A DNA stretch of 64,000 nucleotides from Pseudoxanthomonas gei (GTDB lineage: Bacteria > Pseudomonadota > Gammaproteobacteria > Xanthomonadales > Xanthomonadaceae): assembly GCF_010119615.1 (NCBI RefSeq), contig NZ_QOVG01000005.1, forward strand, positions 124,001 through 188,000, read 5' to 3'. Under the pieces are notes generated by a model, which saw only the letters and a program-made list of their open reading frames with translations, made no database searches and was not told where the DNA came from. Shown one piece after another: positions 34,217 to 43,026 of the stretch; positions within the stretch are counted from its first letter, which is position 1, and every line of letters begins with the position of its first letter. A program made the position numbers and the translations under genes.

Positions 34217-34969
34217 ATGAGCCGGCCTACCGGCAACCTGTTCGGCTGGGCGCTGGCATTGCTGGGCATTGCACTGTTCAGCAGCCTGGGCGTCTGGCAG
34301 CTGGATCGCGCGCGGCAGAAGGAAGCAATGCTGGCCGAGGCGAAGACGGTGCTGTCCGCGCGGCTTCCGCTGGCATTGTCGGCAGCGTCCGATCCCCTCC
34401 GTGCGACCGCCCATGACTGGGCGCAAGGCCGCGGCCACTTCACTTCCGCCCCAGCCGTGCTGCTGGACAACCAGGGGCATCAGGGCCGTCCGGGCATCCG
34501 CGTCTTCCGCGTGTTCCAGTCCGACGGCAATGCCGTGCCCTTGCTGGTCGACCTGGGCTGGCTGCCGCTGCCCGGTGATCGGCGCCTGCCTGCCATCGGC
34601 AATTGGCCGGGCCCACGGTCCTTGGCCGGCCTGCTGGCGCCGCCTCCTTCGGCCGGCATCGCCAGTGCGGTGGCAGTGCCGCAAGCCGATGGCAACCTGC
34701 TGGTGACCAGCCTGGACCGTGCCTTGCTGGCCGATGCACTGAAACTGCCCGCGCTTGCGCCGCGCATCCTGCGCCTGGACCCCGCCATCGGTATTGGTTA
34801 CGCGCGTGATCTGGAGATGCTGCCCAATACGCTGCCACCGGAACGGCATCTGGGCTATGCGGTGCAGTGGTTCGGACTGGCCATTGCGGTGTTCATCACC
34901 GCGCTGGTGCTGACGCTGCGCACGCACCGGCGACGCCAGCACGCTGCGCGTGAGAAAATAACGCCATGA
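34217..34969 (+). CDS. SURF1 family oxidase assembly protein
   Basis: 250 residues with the SURF1 topology: an N-terminal helix (GWALALLGIALFSSLGVWQL), a periplasmic beta domain (LDNQGHQGRPGIRVFRVFQ, LLVDLGWLPLPGDRRLP) and a C-terminal helix reached through NTLPPERHLGYAVQWFGLA. The family supports haem a insertion into subunit I. Start ATG 34217 gives the canonical WQLDRA(R/.)K N-terminus. The stop overlaps the next start by four bases. Confidence 0.9.
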   Translation: MSRPTGNLFGWALALLGIALFSSLGVWQLDRARQKEAMLAEAKTVLSARLPLALSAASDPLRATAHDWAQGRGHFTSAPAVLLDNQGHQGRPGIRVFRVFQSDGNAVPLLVDLGWLPLPGDRRLPAIGNWPGPRSLAGLLAPPPSAGIASAVAVPQADGNLLVTSLDRALLADALKLPALAPRILRLDPAIGIGYARDLEMLPNTLPPERHLGYAVQWFGLAIAVFITALVLTLRTHRRRQHAAREKITP

Positions 34970-35553
34970 ATTCCGATCCCCGTCTGTCCACCTCGCCCGA
35001 TCCCTCCCAGGTGCGGCGTGGCCGCCTGATCCTGGTCCTGATCTTCCTGCTGTTTTTCGGCACCATAGCCGCCGCCGGCATCCTGCGTTTCAGTGGCTGG
35101 CAGCCTCAAGGCACCAAGGTGCATGGGGAAATGCTGCGCCCGGCCGTGGATGCGCGCGCGGTGGTGCCGAAGCTGGCGTCCGGTGGCAACTATGCCTGGC
35201 AACCGGCCGAACGCATGTGGCGCATCGCGGTGGCTCCGCCGGCTTCCTGCGCCGCTGTCTGTACCCAGCTGGCCAGGGACCTGGACGTGGTCTGGCAGTT
35301 GTTCGGCAACAAGGCCGACCATGTGGAAATCCTCTGGATAGGCACCTTGCCCGCGGGCGCGCCAGCCACCGCGGCGCGGCGCGTGTTGCAGCCCACCCCG
35401 GAATTGATGCGTGCGCTGCCACGCGTCGACGATCCGGCCGGCATCCCCGTGTATGTCATCGATCCCAACGGCTTCGTGATCCTGCGCTATGCGCCCGGTA
35501 CCGACCCGGGGTTCATCCGCACCGATGTGGCCAAGCTGCTGAAGCTGATCTGA
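34966..35553 (+). CDS. Sco1-like thioredoxin-fold protein of the cox cluster
   Basis: 195 residues. One N-terminal anchor (residues about 20-41), then a soluble domain with Cys95-Ala-Ala-Val-Cys99, a CxxxC as in Sco1, and a thioredoxin-like end (VYVIDPNGFVILRYAPGTDP). Sco proteins load CuA or keep its cysteines reduced. The chain is shorter and more divergent than canonical SenC/PrrC proteins, so the copper role is inferred from the motif and from its position between SURF1 and ctaA, with overlaps at both ends. Confidence 0.7.
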   Translation: MNSDPRLSTSPDPSQVRRGRLILVLIFLLFFGTIAAAGILRFSGWQPQGTKVHGEMLRPAVDARAVVPKLASGGNYAWQPAERMWRIAVAPPASCAAVCTQLARDLDVVWQLFGNKADHVEILWIGTLPAGAPATAARRVLQPTPELMRALPRVDDPAGIPVYVIDPNGFVILRYAPGTDPGFIRTDVAKLLKLI

Positions 35554-36716
35554 TGAACCTGCTCGCACGTCCCTCGGTATACAAACATTTCCATCGATTC
35601 GCCTGGCTGGCCGTGACGCTGACGCTGTGTGTGGTCGTGTTCGGGGCCTTCGTGCGCCTGTCCGACGCAGGCCTGAGCTGTCCCGACTGGCCCACCTGCT
35701 ATGGCCGCGCGGCCTGGCCACACGCAGACAGCGACGTGAGCGACCATGTTGCCAGTGACGTGCGTCCCTTCGAAACGCACAAGGCCTGGCGCGAGCAGTT
35801 CCATCGGCACCTGGCCGCTTCGCTGGGCCTGCTGGTGCTCTTGCTGGCGGTGCTGGCCGCCCGCAAGCGCCGCTACGGCATCGCCCAGATCGCAACGGCC
35901 GCGCTGCTGGTGGCTGCCGCGATCCCGCTGTACATGCGCGGTGAGCACGCCGCGGCTTCCGGCCTGGCGATCACCGGCGAAGCAATACTGCTGTTCGCCG
36001 CATTGCGCTGGTCGAACATCGATCTGGCACGCACCGCGGCACTGACCCTGGCCGTGATCATCTTCCAGGCCCTGCTGGGCATGTGGACGGTGACCTGGCT
36101 GCTGAAGCCCATCGTGGTGATGGGTCACCTACTGGGCGGACTGACCACCTTTGCGTTGTTGACCTGGATGGCATGGCGGGCGATCGATCGCCCGATCATC
36201 GTGGGGGAAGCGATCGCACTGAAGCGCTGGGTCAGCGCCGGCCTGGTGTTGCTGGGCCTGCAGATCGCGCTGGGCGGCTGGGTCAGTGCCAACTACGCGG
36301 CGCTGTCGTGCGGTGCCGGCAGCTGGTCGGCCGACAATTTCCCCAAATGCGTGGGCCAGTGGTGGCCGCCGCATGATTTCCGCGAAGGCTTCGTGCTGTG
36401 GCGTGGCGTCGGCGTGGACTACGAAGGCGGCGTGCTGGATGGCGCCTCGCGCATCGCCATCCAGATGGCGCATCGCATCGTCGCCATCATCCTGGCCCTG
36501 TACCTGCTCGTCTTCGGGTTGCGGCTGCTGCGCACGCCGGGCATGCGTGGCTGGTCAACCGCGCTGATCGTGCTGGTGCTCACCCAGGTGTCGCTGGGCA
36601 TCCTCAACGTCAAGCTGGCCCTGCCGCTGCACGTGGCAGTGGCGCACAACGCCGGCGCCGCGCTGCTGCTGTTCGTGCTGGTTTCGCTGCTCGCGCGCCT
36701 GCGCAGGCCGGAATGA
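35553..36716 (+). CDS. ctaA: Haem A synthase (CtaA/COX15)
   Basis: 387 residues, eight helices. Oxidises the C8 methyl of haem O to a formyl group. Signature blocks: [36 protein letters not shown] (haem-ligand His), [15 protein letters not shown] and [12 protein letters not shown]. The ATG shares a base with the upstream TGA, and the stop overlaps ctaB. Confidence 0.95.
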   Translation: MNLLARPSVYKHFHRFAWLAVTLTLCVVVFGAFVRLSDAGLSCPDWPTCYGRAAWPHADSDVSDHVASDVRPFETHKAWREQFHRHLAASLGLLVLLLAVLAARKRRYGIAQIATAALLVAAAIPLYMRGEHAAASGLAITGEAILLFAALRWSNIDLARTAALTLAVIIFQALLGMWTVTWLLKPIVVMGHLLGGLTTFALLTWMAWRAIDRPIIVGEAIALKRWVSAGLVLLGLQIALGGWVSANYAALSCGAGSWSADNFPKCVGQWWPPHDFREGFVLWRGVGVDYEGGVLDGASRIAIQMAHRIVAIILALYLLVFGLRLLRTPGMRGWSTALIVLVLTQVSLGILNVKLALPLHVAVAHNAGAALLLFVLVSLLARLRRPE

Positions 36717-37621
36717 ACAGGTCCGTCTTCCGGCAGTACTGGAGCCTGACCAAGCCGCGCGTGGTGGCACTGATCGTGTTCACCGCGCTGGTCGGCATGC
36801 TGCTGGCCGTCGACGGCATGCCCGATGCGCAGCAGTTGAAGCACGGCGCACTTGGCTTCCTGGGGATCTGGCTGGCGGCGTCCAGCGCCGCGGCGATCAA
36901 CCAGATCCTGGATGCGCGCATCGACGCGAAAATGGCGCGCACCTCCTGGCGCCCGCTGGTGGTGGGCGACCTCAAGCCCTGGCAGGCGCTGGTGTTCGCG
37001 CTGGTGCTGGCGGCGGCCTCGATGACGGTGCTGGTGCTGTGGGTGAACACCATCACCGCGGTGCTGACTTTCGCCTCGCTGATCGGCTATGCGGTGGTCT
37101 ACACCGTGTTCCTGAAACGGGCCACGCCGCAGAACATCGTCATCGGCGGGGTGGCCGGGGCGGCGCCGCCGCTGCTGGGCTGGGCTTCGGTCACCGGCAT
37201 GGCCGGCGAATGGGACTGGCCGTACGCGCTGTTGCTGGTGCTGATCATCTTTGTGTGGACGCCGCCGCATTTCTGGGCCCTGGCCATCTTCCGTCGCGAC
37301 GACTACGCGCGCGCGCTGGTGCCGATGCTGCCGGTCACCCATGGGGTCACCTACACGCGCTGGCAGATCCTGTTCTACACCGTGTTGCTGGTCGAAGTGA
37401 CCGTGCTGCCGGTGATCTTCGGCATGAGCGGGCTGTTCTACCTGGGCGGCGCGCTGGTGCTGGGCGCGGTGTTCCTCTGGTACGCCTGGCGCCTGCTGGA
37501 TCCGCCGGACGAGTTCTTCCCGATGCGGGTGTTCAACTACTCCATCGTCTACCTGATGGCGCTGTTCGCCTTCCTGCTGGCCGACCACTGGCTGATGCCC
37601 TGGCTGCAGCCCGCGACCTGA
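36713..37621 (+). CDS. ctaB: Protohaem IX farnesyltransferase (haem O synthase)
   Basis: 302 residues, UbiA superfamily, nine helices. Adds a farnesyl group to protohaem IX. The first Asp-rich motif is Asn63, Asp67, Asp71 in [20 protein letters not shown], and the second loop has [26 protein letters not shown] opens the protein as in all CtaB. The ATGA overlap with ctaA couples the last two steps to haem A. Last gene of the cox cluster. Confidence 0.96.
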   Translation: MNRSVFRQYWSLTKPRVVALIVFTALVGMLLAVDGMPDAQQLKHGALGFLGIWLAASSAAAINQILDARIDAKMARTSWRPLVVGDLKPWQALVFALVLAAASMTVLVLWVNTITAVLTFASLIGYAVVYTVFLKRATPQNIVIGGVAGAAPPLLGWASVTGMAGEWDWPYALLLVLIIFVWTPPHFWALAIFRRDDYARALVPMLPVTHGVTYTRWQILFYTVLLVEVTVLPVIFGMSGLFYLGGALVLGAVFLWYAWRLLDPPDEFFPMRVFNYSIVYLMALFAFLLADHWLMPWLQPAT

Positions 37622-37816
37622 CTGAAGTTGCCGGCCGCGAAGCGGGGCATCCGCGATTTTCGTGGTATACGTTTGCTGAATCATCTTCTGCTTGGCGTCC
37701 GCCGCATGGCGGTGACAATCCCGTGCGGGGAGCAGACCGTGAGCTGTCACAGCGTCGCTTCCAGTCCTCTGGCGACGAGCCTGGTCCACGCCTGTTCACG
37801 CGGAAGGAAAACTTGA

Positions 37817-40339
37817 ATGAGCGGTCCGGACCCCGGTATCCCTGCCAGGCGCGATGGGGCCGAAGGCAGCATGGAATTCCAGCGCCAGAGCGCGCTGCTC
37901 AAGACCGGGGCCCTGCAGGACGCGATTTTCAACAGCGCCTACTTTTCGAGCATTGCCACTGACGAGAAGGGCGTCATCCAGATCTTCAACGTAGGCGCCG
38001 AGACCATGCTCGGATACGCCGCGGCGGACGTGGTCAATCGCATCACCCCGGCGGACATCTCCGATCCGCGGGAACTGATCGCACGCGCGGCCGCCCTGAG
38101 CCTCGAGCTGGACACACCCATCACGCCAGGGTTCGAGGCACTCGTGTTCAAGGCCTCGCGCGGCATCGAGGACATCTACGAGCTGACCTATATCCGCAAG
38201 GATGGCAGCCGCTTCCCGGCCATGGTGTCGGTGACCGCACTGCGCAACGCGGGCAACGAAATCATCGGCTATCTGCTGATCGGCACCGACAACACGGCGC
38301 GCAAGCAGGTGGAAGCGGCGCAGGCATTGCTGGACCAGCGGCTGCGCGACCAGCAGTTCTATACCCGCTCGCTTATCGAATCCAATATCGACGCGCTGAT
38401 GATGACCGACCCACAAGGCATCATCTCCGACGTGAACCAGCAGATGATCCAGCTGACCGGGCGCACCCGTGACGAACTGATCGGCGCGCCCTGCAGCAAC
38501 TTCTTCACCGATCCGGCGCGCGCCGACGCCGCCATCCAGCGCGTACTGACCGAGAACAAGGTCAGCAACTACGAGCTGACCGTGCGCGCGCGCAGCGGCG
38601 AGGAGACGGTGGTTTCCTACAACGCCGCCACCTTCCGCGACCGCGACCGCAAGCTGCAGGGCGTGATCGCCGCGGCGCGCGACATCACCGAGACCAAACG
38701 CTTCGATCTTGCGCTGCAGGAAAAGAACATCGAGCTGGAGCGCGCCAGCCGCATGAAGTCCGAATTCCTGGCGACCATGTCGCATGAGCTCCGCACTCCG
38801 CTGAACGCCATCATCGGGTTCTCCGAAGTGCTGAAGGACGGATTGATCGGGCCGATGAGCGAAACCCAGCAGGAATACACGGGCGATATTTTCACCAGTG
38901 GCCAACACCTGCTTTCGCTGATCAACGACATACTGGATCTGTCCAAGGTCGAAGCCGGGATGATGGCGCTGGAGCTCGAAGCGGTCGACGTGGGCAGCCT
39001 GCTTGCAGACAGCCTGGCCATCGTCCGGGAGAAAGCCGCGACCCAGCATGTGCAGCTGGAACTGCGGGTCGATGATGCCCTGGGCATCATCCAGCTGGAC
39101 AAGCGCAAGACCAAGCAGATCGTCTACAACCTGCTTTCCAATGCGGTGAAATTCAGCGCCAATGGCGGGACCGTCATCCTCCGCGCGCGTCGCGTGGCAC
39201 GCAGTGCGGTGGGCCTGCAGTCGGGCAACTGGCCGGTGCACGGCTTCGCGCTGCCGGACAACAACCACGGCGAGTTCCTGGAAATCTCGGTGTGCGACAA
39301 CGGCATCGGCATTTCCCGCAACGACATGGCCAAGCTGTTCCAGGCGTTCAGCCAGATCGACAGCAGCCTGGCGCGCAGGTTCGAAGGCACCGGCCTGGGC
39401 CTGGCGATGGTCAAGCAACTGGCCGAACTCCACGGCGGGGCCGTTGCGGTAGCCAGCGCGGAGGGCGAGGGCGCGCGATTCGCCGCCTGGCTTCCCCTGC
39501 TCGAGGCCGAGGGCGTGGACCCGCCCGCAGCGGTCAACGACATGGTCGTGGCAGCGGAAGCCGGCGCCAGCACCGGGCGCGTCGCCCTGGTGGTGGAAGA
39601 CGACGACCTGGCAGCGGACCTGGTGCGGCTGTTGCTGGAGAACGAAGGCTTCACGGTGCTGCGCGAGGCCAGTGCCGAAAGCGCCCTGCTGCGGGCGGCC
39701 GGACAACCCTTGAGCCTGATCACCCTGGACCTGCAGTTGCCGGGAATGGACGGTTGGGAGTTCCTGGACCGGATCCGTCACGACCCTATCCTGGCCCACG
39801 TTCCGCTGGTCATCATTTCCAGCCTGGCCGATACCAGCATCGCCGTGACCCGCGGCGCAGCGGCGGTCCTGCAGAAGCCGATCAGCCGGATCCAGTTGAA
39901 AGCCTCGCTGGCCGCCATCGGACTGCACCCGTTGCCCGAACGCATCCGCACCGTGCTGGTGGTGGACGACGATCCCAGGGCCAGCGACATGATTGCCGCG
40001 CTACTGCCGGCACCGGCCTACTCGGTGGTGCGCGCCGACAGTGGCGCCCAGGCCATACAGCAGGCCCGGCGACTGCGGCCAGACCTGATCCTGCTCGACC
40101 TGATGATGCCCGAGGTCAGCGGATTCGACGTGGTCGAGGCCTTGCAGCGCGACCGTGAAACCGCACGCATACCGATTCTGGTGGTGACGGCCAAGGACAT
40201 CACCGCCCTGGATCGTGCCACCCTGAATGCCCACAGGGAGCGGGCTGTTGGTATTGTGGAGAAAGCCGGGTTCAACCGCGCCGGCTTCCTTGCCGAGGTG
40301 CGGCGCGCGTTGCAGCCAACCAGCGAAGGAGTCGCATGA
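37817..40339 (+). CDS. Hybrid histidine kinase, PAS-PAS-HisKA-HATPase-REC-REC
   Basis: 840 residues, no membrane segment, so a cytosolic sensor. PAS1 about 30-160, PAS2 about 180-295, H-box His323 in SEFLATMSHELRTPLN, ATPase domain about 435-560 (N box LLSNAVKF, G1 DNGIGI, G2 GTGLGLAM), REC1 with Asp638 (LDLQLPGMDG) and REC2 with Asp761 (LDLMMPEVSG). REC2 ends with VEKAG where the conserved Lys-Pro normally lies. The ligand is unknown. Overlaps the next gene by ATGA; first of a four-gene phosphorelay operon. Confidence 0.93.
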   Translation: MSGPDPGIPARRDGAEGSMEFQRQSALLKTGALQDAIFNSAYFSSIATDEKGVIQIFNVGAETMLGYAAADVVNRITPADISDPRELIARAAALSLELDTPITPGFEALVFKASRGIEDIYELTYIRKDGSRFPAMVSVTALRNAGNEIIGYLLIGTDNTARKQVEAAQALLDQRLRDQQFYTRSLIESNIDALMMTDPQGIISDVNQQMIQLTGRTRDELIGAPCSNFFTDPARADAAIQRVLTENKVSNYELTVRARSGEETVVSYNAATFRDRDRKLQGVIAAARDITETKRFDLALQEKNIELERASRMKSEFLATMSHELRTPLNAIIGFSEVLKDGLIGPMSETQQEYTGDIFTSGQHLLSLINDILDLSKVEAGMMALELEAVDVGSLLADSLAIVREKAATQHVQLELRVDDALGIIQLDKRKTKQIVYNLLSNAVKFSANGGTVILRARRVARSAVGLQSGNWPVHGFALPDNNHGEFLEISVCDNGIGISRNDMAKLFQAFSQIDSSLARRFEGTGLGLAMVKQLAELHGGAVAVASAEGEGARFAAWLPLLEAEGVDPPAAVNDMVVAAEAGASTGRVALVVEDDDLAADLVRLLLENEGFTVLREASAESALLRAAGQPLSLITLDLQLPGMDGWEFLDRIRHDPILAHVPLVIISSLADTSIAVTRGAAAVLQKPISRIQLKASLAAIGLHPLPERIRTVLVVDDDPRASDMIAALLPAPAYSVVRADSGAQAIQQARRLRPDLILLDLMMPEVSGFDVVEALQRDRETARIPILVVTAKDITALDRATLNAHRERAVGIVEKAGFNRAGFLAEVRRALQPTSEGVA

Positions 40340-40761
40340 GCAAGGTGCTCGTCATAGAGGACAATCCGGCCAACATGAAGCTGGCGCTGCTGCTGCGCAA
40401 TGCGGGTCATTCGGTGCTGTGCGCGGCCGACGCCGAGAACGGGTTGATGCTTGCGCGTGCCGAACGCCCCGACCTGATCCTGATGGACATACAGCTGCCC
40501 GGCATGGACGGCCTGGCGGCAACCGCGTTGCTGAAGCAGGACCCCGCGACGTCGGCTATTCCGGTACTGGCACTGACTGCGATGGCGATGAAATCCGACC
40601 GGGAGAGGATCCGCGTCGCCGGCTGTGACGGCTACATCGCCAAGCCGCTGCGCTACCAGGAGCTGTACGCAGCTATCGACGGTTTACTGAGCGCAATGCC
40701 GCGCCTCGCTGACAAGGCCGGACCGCGCGGGGACACGGGGCAGGAGGCCACGCCGCCATGA
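40336..40761 (+). CDS. Single-domain response regulator (DivK/CheY-like)
   Basis: 141 residues, one receiver domain and a short tail. Acidic pair in VIEDN, phospho-acceptor Asp51 in LMDIQLPGMDG, Thr in LALTAMAM and Lys in GYIAKPLRY. With no output domain it probably shuttles phosphate within the relay. Overlaps both neighbours by four bases. Confidence 0.93.
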   Translation: MSKVLVIEDNPANMKLALLLRNAGHSVLCAADAENGLMLARAERPDLILMDIQLPGMDGLAATALLKQDPATSAIPVLALTAMAMKSDRERIRVAGCDGYIAKPLRYQELYAAIDGLLSAMPRLADKAGPRGDTGQEATPP

Positions 40762-41624
40762 TCCCCGAAGACCCTGCGCGCGCCCGGAGGCCAGCAAAAC
40801 AGAGGCGGATCCTGGTCGCCGAAGACAATGCGATGAACCAGAAACTGATCCTGCGCCAGCTGACATTGCTGGGTTTTGACGCCGACATCGCGGCCGATGG
40901 ATGCGAGGCGCTGGCGTCGTGGCAAGGTGGCCACTATGGGCTGCTGCTGTGCGACCTGCACATGCCACGAATGGATGGTTTCGAACTGGCCATGGCCATT
41001 CGTGCGGCAGAGCAGATTCACTCGGGCCAGGGTCTGCGCACCCCCATCATTGCCTTGACCGCCAGCGCCCCCCGGGAAGAGTCTGATCGCTGCATTGCGG
41101 CGGGCATGGATGGTTACCTGGGCAAGCCACTGCAGCTGGCCGAGCTCAAGGCGTTGCTGCAGGACTGGTTGCCCGATGTGGCGGACACTCTCCCGGCCCT
41201 GAGCGCCGACGCATGGCCCGCACGCGACGACGCCTCGGTGGACGTGAGCGTGCTCCAGGCGTTGATCGGCCCGGACCCGGAAACCAACCGGAAGCTGCAA
41301 AGGCAGTTCCAGGCCAGTGCGGCGGAAATCGCGAGCAAGCTGGGTCGCTACTGCCTTGGGGGTGAATCCCGGTTGGCGAGCGAGCAGGCGCACAAGCTCT
41401 GCTCGGCGGCGCGAGCGGTGGGGGCACTGGCCCTCGGCGCGCTCTGTGCCGAGCTGGAAACAGCCGGGAAGGAAAACGATGCCGCCGCCCTGGCGCGGCT
41501 CTGGATATTGTTCGAACGCGAACTGCAGGCGGTGAACAGCTTCCTCGACACGTTGCCACGCCCTCCACCCGAGGGCAGTCGCAACGACGGGGCGGCAGCG
41601 GGCAGCATCGGCGTGGGCTCCTGA
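40758..41624 (+). CDS. Receiver plus HPt phosphotransfer protein
   Basis: 288 residues. Receiver at about 17-140 (AEDN, Asp66 in LCDLHMPRMDG, Thr in ALTASAP, Lys in GYLGKPLQL), then an HPt domain at about 165-270 with His212 in EQAHKLCSAARAVGALAL. The fusion could move phosphate between the kinase REC domains and the downstream EAL regulator. It ends one base into the next start (TGATG). Confidence 0.9.
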   Translation: MIPEDPARARRPAKQRRILVAEDNAMNQKLILRQLTLLGFDADIAADGCEALASWQGGHYGLLLCDLHMPRMDGFELAMAIRAAEQIHSGQGLRTPIIALTASAPREESDRCIAAGMDGYLGKPLQLAELKALLQDWLPDVADTLPALSADAWPARDDASVDVSVLQALIGPDPETNRKLQRQFQASAAEIASKLGRYCLGGESRLASEQAHKLCSAARAVGALALGALCAELETAGKENDAAALARLWILFERELQAVNSFLDTLPRPPPEGSRNDGAAAGSIGVGS

Positions 41625-42847
41625 TGGACAAATCGGCGCTCAGGATTCTGGTGCTTGACGACGAGCCTTTCATGCTCCGGTTGCTCGCACAAATGCTGGA
41701 CAGCCTGGGATTCACCTCGGTGGCGACCTGCGAAAGCGGAGCAAGCGCGCTGCAGCAGATTGGGACCGCGCAGCGACCCGAGTTGATCCTGATGGATCTG
41801 AACATGCCGCACATGGATGGCGTGGAATTCGTCCGCAAGCTTGTCGAACATGGCTACCGCGGCAGCCTGTTGCTGATCAGCGGCGAGGATGAGCGGGTCA
41901 TGCAGATGGCCGAAAAACTGGTCCAGGCCCACCAGATCACTGTGCTTGGACATTTGCCCAAGCCGGCTTCGCGCGAAGCGCTGGCGGCCGTGCTGGAGAC
42001 GTGGCGCCCCGGATATTCCGTGCCATTGCCGGCTCGCAAATCCTACGACCAAACCGAGTTGCGCCATGCCATCGAGCGTGGACATCTGGTCAATTATTAT
42101 CAACCCAAGGTCGTGGTTGCGACCGGCGCGGTTGCCGGGGTCGAGACACTGGTGCGCTGGCGACATCCTCAGGACGGGCTGGTCTTTCCCGACCAGTTCA
42201 TTGGCATCGCCGAACGACACGGGCTCATCGACGAGCTGACGCGTTTGGTCCTGGCCGGCGCACTGGCCCAGGCCCGCCGCTGGCGCGGACAGGGGCTGGA
42301 GCTGCATGTCGCAGTCAACGTCTCCATGGACAATCTCTCATCGGTCGGGTTCGCCGATTTCGTGGCCGCTACGGCGCTCGCTGCAGGGCATGCGCCACAG
42401 GACCTGATACTGGAAATCACGGAAGGCAGCCTGATGCAGGACCTGCGCGCGCCGCTGGAAACCCTGACCCGGCTGCGCATGAAGCGCTTCCGCCTGTCCA
42501 TCGATGATTTTGGTACCGGGCACTCCTCGCTATCGCAGCTGCGCGACATTTCCTTTGACGAACTCAAGATCGACCGCGGCTTCGTGCATGGGGCCCTGCA
42601 CGACAAGACTGCACGTGCGATCTACGACGCCAGCCTGGGCTTGGGCCGCAAGCTGGGCATGGAGGTGGTAGCCGAAGGCGTGGAGGACAACGAGGACTGG
42701 GAACTGCTGCACCTGACCGGCTGCGAGCTGGCGCAGGGGTATTTCATCGGTCGGCCCATGCCCGCGTCTGAACTTCCCGGGTGGATCGCCTCGTGGCAGG
42801 GCCGCCTGAGTCACGGGCAACTGGTCGGCCTGCACGGCGAAGGCTGA
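41624..42847 (+). CDS. Response regulator with EAL c-di-GMP phosphodiesterase domain
   Basis: 407 residues. Receiver domain with Asp58 (LMDLNMPHMDG), then an EAL domain at about 145-395. The signature reads ETL (Glu174-Thr175-Leu176 in VETLVRWRHP) instead of EAL, but the metal and catalytic residues appear intact: Asn in VNVSMDN, Glu in LEITEG, Asp pair in DDFGTGHSS, Lys in LKIDRGF, Glu in VAEGVED and Gln in AQGYFIGRP. Likely hydrolyses c-di-GMP under phosphorelay control; the output of the operon. Confidence 0.92.
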   Translation: MDKSALRILVLDDEPFMLRLLAQMLDSLGFTSVATCESGASALQQIGTAQRPELILMDLNMPHMDGVEFVRKLVEHGYRGSLLLISGEDERVMQMAEKLVQAHQITVLGHLPKPASREALAAVLETWRPGYSVPLPARKSYDQTELRHAIERGHLVNYYQPKVVVATGAVAGVETLVRWRHPQDGLVFPDQFIGIAERHGLIDELTRLVLAGALAQARRWRGQGLELHVAVNVSMDNLSSVGFADFVAATALAAGHAPQDLILEITEGSLMQDLRAPLETLTRLRMKRFRLSIDDFGTGHSSLSQLRDISFDELKIDRGFVHGALHDKTARAIYDASLGLGRKLGMEVVAEGVEDNEDWELLHLTGCELAQGYFIGRPMPASELPGWIASWQGRLSHGQLVGLHGEG

Positions 42848-42891
42848 GCGGCCCGCACCGGTCCGCCAGCCGTCGCAGTTTTCGCCACAGC

Positions 42892-43026
42892 TCAGGGCAG
42901 CAGGTGCTGCTGCCAGAAGCGCATGCTGGCTGCGCCGAAGTAGTCGCTGTTGACCTTCTTCCTGAAGCCATGCCCGTCATCGGCATACGCGCGAGTCGTT
43001 GCGCCCCGGGCCACTGCGAACTGCCG
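42892..43026 (-). pseudogene. 3' remnant of an S9/prolyl-oligopeptidase-type peptidase
   Basis: Reading the minus strand in the dnaG frame, directly after the dnaG stop, gives a 44-codon open stretch. It contains YADDGHGFRKK, NSDYFGAASMRFW and QQHLLP before a stop. [YF]xDEGHGFRK plus a helical tail is the C-terminus of S9 peptidases, including the catalytic His. The rest of the gene is absent. There is no start codon or room for one, so this is a deletion remnant. Confidence 0.7.

Noticed and set aside
41624..42847. Inactive EAL domain
   Set aside because: Only the Ala of EAL is changed; the other metal and catalytic residues look intact, so inactivity is not supported.
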